Shown here: piece by piece, positions 1 to 5,229 of the stretch
Layout of the letters: each line of letters begins with the position of its first letter
Position numbering within the stretch: the first letter of the stretch is position 1
Assembly (NCBI GenBank): GCA_020438915.1
Contig: JAGQTR010000308.1
Location: 1 to 10,360, forward strand
Length of the DNA stretch: 10,360 nt
Origin: Mycobacterium sp.
Lineage (GTDB): Bacteria > Actinomycetota > Actinomycetes > Mycobacteriales > Mycobacteriaceae
Reading direction: 5' to 3'
The notes under the pieces: model-generated
Databases searched by the model: none
The model's input: the letters and a program-made list of their open reading frames with translations, nothing else
Told to the model about the DNA's origin: nothing
Made by a program: the position numbers and the translations under genes

Positions 1-729
1 CTGTACCACGACGACGTGATGGACGAGGCGCAGATGCGACGCGGGGCGCCAAGCGCCAATGCCCGCTGGAGCAACAACATCGCGATTCTGGCCGGCGACT
101 ATCTGTTCGCCACCGCGTCGCGGCTGGTGTCGCGCCTGGGGCCGGACGCCGTGCGGATCATCGCCGACACCTTCGCGCTACTGGTGACCGGCCAGATGCG
201 GGAGACCCGCGGGGCGGCCGACCACGTCGACTCGGTGGACCACTACCTCAAGGTCGTGTACGAGAAAACGGCCTGTCTGATCGCGGCCTCGGGTCGGTTC
301 GGTGCGACCTTCTCGGGTGCGGACGACGAGCAGACCGAACGGCTGGCCCGGCTCGGCGGCATCGTAGGTACCGCCTTCCAGATTTCCGATGACATCATCG
401 ACATCGCCAGCGATCCTGACGAATCGGGCAAGGTGCCGGGCACCGACCTGCGGGAAGGCGTGCATACGTTGCCGGTGCTGTTCGCACTGCGTGAGACCGG
501 CCCCGACGCCGACCGGTTGCGCGAGTTGGTGTCCGGTCCGGTCGATGATGACGACGACCTGGCCGAGGCGCTGCGGCTGCTGCGCGCGTCACAGGGCATC
601 GCAAAGGCCAAGGAGACGGTGGCGGGTTACGCCAAGCAGGCCGAGATCGAGCTCGCCCAGCTGCCCGAGGGACCCGGGCGTCAAGCGATGGCCACGTTGG
701 TGAACTACACCATCACCCGGCACGGCTGA
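1..729 (+). CDS. grcC1: Polyprenyl diphosphate synthase, GrcC1-like (5' end outside window)
   Basis: All-trans isoprenyl diphosphate synthase, which extends an allylic diphosphate with isopentenyl diphosphate; in mycobacteria this class makes the long side-chain precursor of menaquinone. The gene is open from the first base (frame 1), so its N-terminus lies upstream; 242 codons are visible of a protein usually about 330 residues long. The first aspartate-rich motif, HDDVMD, is at bases 7-24, so the GTG/ATG codons at 16-21 lie inside the catalytic motif and are not starts. The second motif, DDIID, is at 388-402, and the conserved EKT lysine segment precedes a small-residue helix around 262-300. 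All substrate-Mg ligands in the visible part are present. The following htpX gene matches the Rv0562-Rv0563 order of M. tuberculosis (from memory). Chain length cannot be read, because the residues before the first motif are missing. Family assignment is firm; the GrcC1 name rests on synteny. Confidence 0.93.
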   Translation: MYHDDVMDEAQMRRGAPSANARWSNNIAILAGDYLFATASRLVSRLGPDAVRIIADTFALLVTGQMRETRGAADHVDSVDHYLKVVYEKTACLIAASGRFGATFSGADDEQTERLARLGGIVGTAFQISDDIIDIASDPDESGKVPGTDLREGVHTLPVLFALRETGPDADRLRELVSGPVDDDDDLAEALRLLRASQGIAKAKETVAGYAKQAEIELAQLPEGPGRQAMATLVNYTITRHG

Positions 730-832
730 GACTTCAAGGCTGCAGGAACCCGCGCGGGATGTCTGGGCGTTGATTACAGCGATGAGCCTTTCGGGTCTGA
801 CGGGTCGGCTGCGTTTTCTCGGCCGCATTTTC

Positions 833-839
833 AAGGAGG
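833..839 (+). promoter_or_regulatory. Strong ribosome binding site of htpX
   Basis: AAGGAGG lies 9 bases before the ATG at 849 and is the best Shine-Dalgarno match in the window. It fixes the htpX start. The 119-base gap between grcC1 and htpX holds no other gene that I can support. Confidence 0.8.
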
Positions 840-848
840 CAAGCAACG

Positions 849-1727
849 ATGACTTGGCATCCGCACGCCAACAGAGCCAAGACGTTTCTGTTGCTGGTGG
901 TGTTCTCGGGTCTGATCGTCGGCGTCGGGGCCATGTTCGGGCGCAGCATCATGTTCCTGGCGGTGCTGTTCGCCATCGGCATGAACGCCTACGTCTACTT
1001 CAACAGCGACAAGATGGCGCTGCGGGCCATGCATGCCCAGCCCGTCACCGAGATGCAGGCCCCGCTGATGTACAAGATCGTGCGCGAGCTCGCCACCACC
1101 GCACGCCAGCCCATGCCCCGCCTCTACATCAGCGACACCGCGGCGCCGAACGCGTTCGCCACCGGCCGTAATCCGCGTAACGCCGCGGTGTGCTGCACCA
1201 CGGGAATCCTGGCATTACTCAACGATCGCGAGCTTCGCGCCGTGCTCGGCCATGAGCTCTCTCATGTGTACAACCGCGACATTCTGATCTCGTGTGTCGC
1301 CGGCGCGATGGCCTCGGTGATCACTGCGCTGGCCAACCTGGCGTTCTTTGCGAGCATGTTCGGTGGGAACCGCAACGGGGGCGCCAATCCGCTTGCAATA
1401 CTTCTGGTTTCGCTGCTCGGTCCGATCGCCGCGACCGTCATCCGGCTTGCGGTGTCACGATCGCGGGAGTATCAGGCCGATCAATCCGGAGCTGAGCTGA
1501 CCGGCGATCCGCTGGCGCTGGCCAGCGCGCTGCGCAAGATCAGCAACGGGGTGCAGCAAGCTCCGCTGCCGCCGGAGCCGCAGCTGGCCGACCAGGCCCA
1601 CCTGATGATCGCGAACCCGTTCCGCGCCGGCGAGAAGATCGGCGAGCTGTTCTCCACCCACCCGCCGATCGCTGACCGCATCGCGCGGCTGGAGGATATG
1701 GCGGGCCGCGGCCCGGGTCTTTACTGA
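849..1727 (+). CDS. htpX: HtpX membrane-bound zinc metalloprotease (M48)
   Basis: Inner-membrane zinc endopeptidase of family M48 that degrades misfolded or damaged membrane proteins, partly overlapping in role with FtsH. The protein is 292 residues, a normal full length. Two hydrophobic segments at about 11-29 and 33-51 are followed by the cytoplasmic catalytic part. The zinc site is HELSH at 135-139, with the third ligand Glu207 in the SREYQAD segment. Two more hydrophobic stretches (about 148-170 and 180-200) lie between these, and the C-terminal FSTHPP segment (268-273) is typical of the family. No key residue is missing. An AAGGAGG site 9 bases upstream supports the start. It follows the polyprenyl synthase by 119 bases on the same strand, so co-transcription is possible, but its strong ribosome site and stress-related family suggest some independent expression. 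Confidence 0.96.
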   Translation: MTWHPHANRAKTFLLLVVFSGLIVGVGAMFGRSIMFLAVLFAIGMNAYVYFNSDKMALRAMHAQPVTEMQAPLMYKIVRELATTARQPMPRLYISDTAAPNAFATGRNPRNAAVCCTTGILALLNDRELRAVLGHELSHVYNRDILISCVAGAMASVITALANLAFFASMFGGNRNGGANPLAILLVSLLGPIAATVIRLAVSRSREYQADQSGAELTGDPLALASALRKISNGVQQAPLPPEPQLADQAHLMIANPFRAGEKIGELFSTHPPIADRIARLEDMAGRGPGLY

Positions 1728-1738
1728 CACCGGTCCCG

Positions 1739-1756
1739 GCCGCGCGATTGCGCGGC
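1739..1756 (+). terminator. GC-rich stem-loop after htpX
   Basis: A perfect 7-bp stem (GCCGCGC / GCGCGGC) with a GATT loop begins 12 bases after the htpX stop. It has no T tract, as is common in mycobacteria, so it is a candidate terminator only. The rest of the gap to the next gene (to 1875) shows no further gene. Confidence 0.4.
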
Positions 1757-1866
1757 GCCGAAATCGCAGCCGAGCAGGCGTCTTCTCGCACTTTCCCTGC
1801 CGAACTGCCATCTCGGCGCGATCACCACGAGGCACGTGAAACACTGCCGTCCATTTTGGCGACATT

Positions 1867-1872
1867 TAGGCT
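1867..1872 (+). promoter_or_regulatory. Possible -10 box (TAGGCT) for a leaderless transcript
   Basis: TAGGCT fits the mycobacterial TANNNT -10 pattern, and counting 7 bases on reaches base 1879, a GTG in the reading frame of the next gene. There is no good Shine-Dalgarno sequence, so a leaderless mRNA is plausible. No -35 box is convincing. Confidence 0.3.
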
Positions 1873-1875
1873 GTG

Positions 1876-2418
1876 ATGGTGGTGAACAGATTTCTCGTCG
1901 GCGGACTCTTCGGCCTTGCGGGCATCGCCGCGGCCGGTGTCCTCAACGTGGCGGGGTTGGCCGCGGCGCAGCCACCCCCGCCCCCGCCGCCCCCGGCGCC
2001 CGATATCAACGCGTTGCCGCCGGTCAACCCTCAGGACTACGCGGTGTACGACGGGTCGGCCTATGTCTTCGGCTCGGCCGGTTTGACCTGCATGTTGCAG
2101 CGCTCCGGCGGCTACGGCTGCAACGGCGCGATCCCCGGGGGACCCGAGGGGGCGAACCTGGTCGGCGGCAGCTCGGGCGGTGTGCCGACGTTTGGGATGT
2201 CGCCGGCACCGATGTACGGGGGGCCGGTCGAGCCGCTACCGCCCAACACGCGCTTGAGCTTCGGCACTGTCAGCTGTGGAGGTGACGGCACCATGACGGC
2301 GTGCGTCGACACTCGAAACCAGTCCGGCTTCGTCGTGAGCCCGGCGGGTTCGTTCATCCTCAACGAGGTCAACCCGCTGGTCGCGCGCCCAGAGGGCACC
2401 AACCCATACGCCAACTGA
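1876..2418 (+). CDS. Exported proline-rich protein with four cysteines, unknown function
   Basis: I recognise the general type (small secreted mycobacterial protein) but not a function. From the ATG at 1876 it has 180 residues. Residues 1-31 form a signal peptide: a basic Arg5, a long Ala/Gly/Leu hydrophobic core, and an Ala-Ala-Ala cleavage site before Gln32. The mature protein begins with a run of eight prolines, then a glycine-rich domain with four cysteines at 72, 82, 134 and 143. These could form two disulfides (72-82 and 134-143) once exported. There is no lipobox cysteine at the cleavage site, so it is probably soluble or wall-associated. The start is uncertain: GTG 1873, ATG 1876, GTG 1879 and GTG 1882 are all in frame and none has a strong ribosome site. 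It converges on gpsA, with only 14 bases between the two stops. Confidence 0.85.
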   Translation: MVVNRFLVGGLFGLAGIAAAGVLNVAGLAAAQPPPPPPPPAPDINALPPVNPQDYAVYDGSAYVFGSAGLTCMLQRSGGYGCNGAIPGGPEGANLVGGSSGGVPTFGMSPAPMYGGPVEPLPPNTRLSFGTVSCGGDGTMTACVDTRNQSGFVVSPAGSFILNEVNPLVARPEGTNPYAN

Positions 2419-2432
2419 GCAGGTCGCTCGGC

Positions 2433-3458
2433 TCAGAAGCCGGATCCATGCACCTCGTGGCCGGGCTTCTCGGCCACGAGCCCGCGGTAGGCCTGCTCGA
2501 CGGTCGACCCGTGGTTGACCACCCCGTCGACTTCCCTGGCGATCGGCATCGAGATCCCGAACTTCTCGGCGAACTCCATGATCACGCTGGCCGCCTTGAC
2601 GCCCTCGGCGACCTGGTTCATCGCCGAAATGATCTCCTCGATGGACTTGCCGGACCCGAGTTGCTCGCCCACGTGCCGGTTGCGGCTGCGCTGGCTGGTG
2701 CAGGTCACGATCAGGTCGCCCATACCGGCCAACCCCGCGAAGGTGTCCCGGTCCCCGCCCATGGCCACCCCCAGCTTGGACATCTCGGCGACCGCGCGGG
2801 CCATCACCATCGCCCGGGTGTTCTCTCCGATGCCCAACGAATAACCCATGCCGACCGCGATCGCGTACACGTTCTTCAACGCACCCGCCATCTCGACGCC
2901 CACCACGTCGTCGGTGGTGTAGGTCCGGAACCGCTTGGTGCGGAACAGTTGCGCGAGGTTGGCCGCCAGCCTCTGGTCGGGCATCGCCAGTACCGCGGCG
3001 GCGGCATAGCCTTCGGCGACCTCGCGGGCGATGTTGGGCCCGGCCAGAATTCCGGCCGGATGGCCGGGCAGGACCTCGTCGACGATCTGGCTCATCCGAT
3101 AGTTGGTGCCCTGCTCGAGGCCCTTCACCAGCGACACCACCGGAACCCACGGCCGCAGTTCCTTGGCCAACTCGGTGAGCACCCCGCGGAAACCATGCGA
3201 GGGCACACCCATGACGATGACGTCGGCGCACGCGGCGGCCTCGGAGAAGTCGGTTGTGGCCTTCAGCGTGTGCGTGAGTTCGACCTCGTCGCCCAGGTAC
3301 CTGGAGTTGCGGTGGTGGTCGTTGATGTCGGCAGCGGTTTCTGCCGAACGCACCCATTGCAGCGTCGGTCCGCGCCGGGCGCAGATCGAGGCGACGGTGG
3401 TTCCCCAGGATCCGCCTCCGAGAACGACGACTTTGGGTTCGCGTTGCGCAGGTGCCAT
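2433..3458 (-). CDS. gpsA: NAD(P)-dependent glycerol-3-phosphate dehydrogenase
   Basis: Cytosolic enzyme that reduces dihydroxyacetone phosphate to sn-glycerol 3-phosphate, the backbone precursor of phospholipids. It has 341 residues from the ATG at 3458, the length I recall for M. tuberculosis GpdA1. The Rossmann nucleotide loop is LGGGSWGT near residues 13-20. Lys112 (in SLVKGLEQGT) and the catalytic Lys195 (in GALKNVYA) are present, as is the substrate-binding GMGDLIVTCTS segment near 246-256. A GTG three codons upstream (3467) is also in frame, but the ATG has an AGGGTG element 6 bases before it and the GTG has none, so I chose the ATG. It reads in the same direction as yajQ, which ends 112 bases upstream; in M. 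tuberculosis, from memory, a monooxygenase gene (Rv0565c) sits in that gap and is absent here. The catalytic residues look intact. Confidence 0.96.
   Translation of the reverse strand: MAPAQREPKVVVLGGGSWGTTVASICARRGPTLQWVRSAETAADINDHHRNSRYLGDEVELTHTLKATTDFSEAAACADVIVMGVPSHGFRGVLTELAKELRPWVPVVSLVKGLEQGTNYRMSQIVDEVLPGHPAGILAGPNIAREVAEGYAAAAVLAMPDQRLAANLAQLFRTKRFRTYTTDDVVGVEMAGALKNVYAIAVGMGYSLGIGENTRAMVMARAVAEMSKLGVAMGGDRDTFAGLAGMGDLIVTCTSQRSRNRHVGEQLGSGKSIEEIISAMNQVAEGVKAASVIMEFAEKFGISMPIAREVDGVVNHGSTVEQAYRGLVAEKPGHEVHGSGF
2454..2480. terminator. Inverted repeat at the end of gpsA, possible shared terminator
   Basis: CTCGTGGCC at 2454-2462 and GGCCACGAG at 2472-2480 are perfect 9-bp complementary arms around a 9-base loop. 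The structure lies inside the last codons of gpsA and starts 36 bases after the stop of the converging exported-protein gene. It could end plus-strand transcription. It has no T tract, and its coding role alone may explain it. Confidence 0.3.
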
Positions 3459-3570
3459 GGCGATCACCCTAGGTCGGTGGGCTCGGCTGAAGGGCGGGTT
3501 TGGCGCGCTTGGCTGACGAGCGAATGATCACGCGCACGCTCGGGACATAGGGCCGCGGCACGGGGCGACC

Positions 3571-4062
3571 TCAGCGGTAGTTGACGAACTGCAGCGCGAT
3601 GTCGAGGTCGGCGCCGCGCAGTAGTGCCTGAACGGCCTGCAGGTCGTCGCGTTTCTTGGAGCTGACGCGGATCTCCTCGCCCTGGATTTGCGCTTTGACG
3701 CCCTTGGGGCCCTCGTCGCGGATGAGTTTGGTGACCTTTTTGGCGTCCTCGCTGCTGATGCCCTGTTTGATGCTGCCGATCACCTTGTAGGTCTTGCCCG
3801 ATGGCTGAGGCTCGCCGGCGTCGAACGCCTTCATGGAGATGTCCCGGCGGATCAGCTTCTCTTTGAACACGTCGACGGCCGCCTTCACCCGCTCCTCGGT
3901 CGAGGAGGTCAAGATGACGCCCTCCTCGCCTTGCCAGGCGATCGTGGTGTCAGTGCCGCGGAAATCGAACCGGGTGGACAGCTCCTTGGCTGCCTGGTTG
4001 AGCGCGTTGTCGACCTCTTGGCGGTCGACCTTGCTGACAACGTCAAACGATGAATCCGCCAT
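3571..4062 (-). CDS. YajQ-family nucleotide-binding protein
   Basis: Small cytoplasmic protein of the YajQ (UPF0234) family, which has two ferredoxin-like domains and is reported to bind nucleotides; a Xanthomonas member has been described as a cyclic-di-GMP effector. The protein is 163 residues, full length for the family and equal to what I recall for Rv0566c. Recognisable features are the N-terminal SSFDVVSKVDRQEVDNA, the central RFDFRGTD segment, and the C-terminal KKRDDLQAVQALLRG followed by ALQFVNYR. The frame stays open upstream, but the ATG at 4062 has GGAGG 10 bases before it and begins the canonical MADSSFD, so the longer form is rejected. It lies next to gpsA on the same strand and is divergent from tRNA-Tyr. 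Its role in mycobacteria is not established; any link to the c-di-GMP genes 1.2 kb away is inference. Confidence 0.95.
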   Translation of the reverse strand: MADSSFDVVSKVDRQEVDNALNQAAKELSTRFDFRGTDTTIAWQGEEGVILTSSTEERVKAAVDVFKEKLIRRDISMKAFDAGEPQPSGKTYKVIGSIKQGISSEDAKKVTKLIRDEGPKGVKAQIQGEEIRVSSKKRDDLQAVQALLRGADLDIALQFVNYR

Positions 4063-4192
4063 TGGACTCGTTCCTCCCTCGATGGTGTTCGGGCTTGGCT
4101 CCATCTTCGCCGCACGTCGCGACGAGAGCCAAACCACCCCTGGGGCGAACGCCCGCCACCCGCCGGTTTGTGTCGGGGGCAGGTCCTCGTTG

Positions 4193-4198
4193 TATCCT
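4193..4198 (+). promoter_or_regulatory. Likely -10 box of the tRNA-Tyr promoter
   Basis: TATCCT matches the TANNNT pattern and predicts transcription starting near 4205, about 28 bases before the mature tRNA. A weak TTGTGT at 4168-4173 could be the -35 box, with a rather long 19-base spacer. Confidence 0.45.
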
Positions 4199-4232
4199 GC
4201 TGTGCGCGCTTGCACCGCGCATGCAGCACCCA

Positions 4233-4315
4233 GGCAGGTTGCCCGAGCGGCCAATGGGAGCGGACTGTAAATCCGTCGGCTTACGCCTACACAGGTTCGA
4301 ATCCTGTACCTGCCA
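4233..4315 (+). tRNA. tRNA-Tyr (anticodon GTA)
   Basis: The acceptor stem GGCAGGT (4233-4239) pairs fully with ACCTGCC (4308-4314), followed by discriminator A at 4315. The anticodon stem GCGGA/TCCGT encloses the loop CTGTAAA with anticodon GTA at 4267-4269. A long variable arm (class II, as in bacterial tRNA-Tyr) precedes the T arm ACAGG-TTCGAAT-CCTGT (4291-4307). The bases after the discriminator are CCC, so the 3' CCA is not encoded. It marks the boundary between conserved core genes on its left and less conserved content on its right. Confidence 0.97.
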
Positions 4316-4544
4316 CCCTGGTCAGGGGCTGTGCGTGTCACCGCCGAAACGCTTGTCTCTGGTCTCCGTCCGCAGTAGTGCACTTAGTCGCGTCGAATGC
4401 GGCTTCCCCGCGGGCGGTTATCCCACCTGATCACCATTGGTTCACTGCATCAAGATTCAATTAGAATGAAAAGTCAGCAACCTCGGCTGCAGGCAGTCAA
4501 ATACCGGAATTCACGTTTCCCAGACGGAATTCTTTGGGCTGAGT

Positions 4545-4550
4545 TACGGT
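4545..4550 (+). promoter_or_regulatory. Possible -10 box (TACGGT) for a leaderless gene
   Basis: TACGGT fits TANNNT and ends 8 bases before the ATG at 4559, which has no Shine-Dalgarno sequence. That is the arrangement of a leaderless or nearly leaderless mycobacterial mRNA. A second candidate, TAGAAT at 4462-4467 with TTGGTT at 4437-4442, would give a leader of about 85 bases. The whole tRNA-to-gene gap (4316-4558) holds no other gene that I can support. Confidence 0.35.
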
Positions 4551-4558
4551 CGGCACTC

Positions 4559-5005
4559 ATGAGTATCTTCAACGTTCTTCTTACCCGCGGGGCTGTTGCC
4601 TGCGCTGCCGGGTCAATTGCCGCGGTCGGTTTCTCCGGCTTCGCGGTCGCCCAACCCACTGAACCTCCCGCCGACCCCGACGCGGTCCCCGCAGTCCTGC
4701 TCGATACCGAATGTTCGCTCGATCAACTCTTGGCCGCAACGAAAGCGGTGGATCCGGTTACTTACGGCGCATTGGTCGAAAGGTACAACTCTGAACCGGG
4801 GTGGCTGCGACACGCACTGATCGATCACCTCAACCTGCTTTTGGAAAAGGATCCCGCGGACCGACAAGCTGAGGTCGATGATTTGGCGAAGCATTTCCCA
4901 CAATTCGTTCCGCTGTTCAAGACGACGGAACCGAATGCCAAGGAGATAGCGGACAAATGCCCGTCGTTCCCGGCTGAGGACCCCTCTATTTTGGTCCTGC
5001 CCTAA
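4559..5005 (+). CDS. Small exported two-cysteine protein, hemophore-like (tentative)
   Basis: The protein has 148 residues. Residues 1-31 are a signal peptide (Arg10, an Ala/Gly/Val core, and an AVA site before Gln32). The mature part is acidic and predicted to be mostly helical, with two cysteines, Cys52 and Cys134, that could form a disulfide closing the helical domain. Small secreted proteins with an N- and a C-terminal cysteine around a helical core resemble the Rv0203-type hemophore-related families of mycobacteria, which bind heme, but I see no decisive heme ligand and the match is by overall pattern only. The frame is open back to 4397, but the upstream residues are polar and would bury the signal peptide, so the ATG at 4559 is the better start. 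The gene is less GC-rich than its left-hand neighbours and follows tRNA-Tyr, which fits an accessory insertion. Confidence 0.8.
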   Translation: MSIFNVLLTRGAVACAAGSIAAVGFSGFAVAQPTEPPADPDAVPAVLLDTECSLDQLLAATKAVDPVTYGALVERYNSEPGWLRHALIDHLNLLLEKDPADRQAEVDDLAKHFPQFVPLFKTTEPNAKEIADKCPSFPAEDPSILVLP

Positions 5006-5009
5006 ACGG

Positions 5010-5049
5010 ACCTTAATCCCGTGGTGCCCACCTTAATCCCGTGGTGCCC
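5010..5049 (+). repeat. Perfect 20-bp tandem duplication
   Basis: The unit ACCTTAATCCCGTGGTGCCC occurs twice back to back (5010-5029 and 5030-5049) with no mismatch, 4 bases after the stop codon of the small exported protein. Only two copies are present. It may be a recent slippage duplication or a paired binding site. Confidence 0.95.
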
Positions 5050-5085
5050 GACGTTGCACCGAAATCTTGTCAGGACATGGTCGAG

Positions 5086-5116
5086 TTGACTTCGAACGGA
5101 AAGTGCTCACTGTCCT
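5086..5116 (+). promoter_or_regulatory. Weak candidate promoter for the c-di-GMP gene pair
   Basis: TTGACT at 5086-5091 is close to the -35 consensus. The best partner is TGTCCT at 5111-5116 with a 19-base spacer, a poor -10 box. A small hairpin (CGGCA-AAA-TGCCG, 5128-5140) would lie in the leader. I see no c-di-GMP riboswitch in this gap (5006-5229). Confidence 0.25.
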
Positions 5117-5216
5117 TGTCTAGAAGTCGGCAAAATGCCGTCTCGGAAGTCCACACACTGCTTTGATCGGTAGTGACGGCACCGTCGCGGAGCATCCCGG
5201 ACGGTCGTCGGATTAC

Positions 5217-5222
5217 GAGAGG
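5217..5222 (+). promoter_or_regulatory. Ribosome binding site deciding the EAL-gene start
   Basis: GAGAGG (extending to GAGAGGGG) lies 7 bases before GTG 5230. The other in-frame GTGs, at 5173 and 5224, lack a properly spaced site, so 5230 is preferred. Confidence 0.6.
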
Positions 5223-5229
5223 GGTGGAC

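Noticed and set aside
2236..3357. Second long minus-strand frame (373 codons) overlapping gpsA
   Set aside because: Its product is Arg/Gly-rich without any domain; it is a frame shadow of gpsA.
2301..3527. Long open frame on the plus strand (408 codons) opposite gpsA
   Set aside because: It is antisense to a convincing gpsA, has a low-complexity Arg/Gly/His/Pro-rich product with no motif, and is explained by the GC-rich third positions of gpsA.
4115..4124. Palindrome CGTCGCGACG between yajQ and the tRNA
   Set aside because: Ten-base palindromes are expected about ten times in 10 kb by chance, more in GC-rich DNA.
4316..4328. CCCTG/CAGGG hairpin directly after tRNA-Tyr as terminator
   Set aside because: The stem is only 4-5 bp with a 2-4 base loop and no T tract, too weak to support.
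4397..4558. N-terminal extension of the small exported protein
   Set aside because: The extra 54 residues are polar and would place the signal peptide internally; the gap also contains promoter-like elements.
5006..5229. c-di-GMP riboswitch upstream of the EAL gene
   Set aside because: I looked for the conserved GEMM-type core and saw none; only a small 5-bp hairpin is present.
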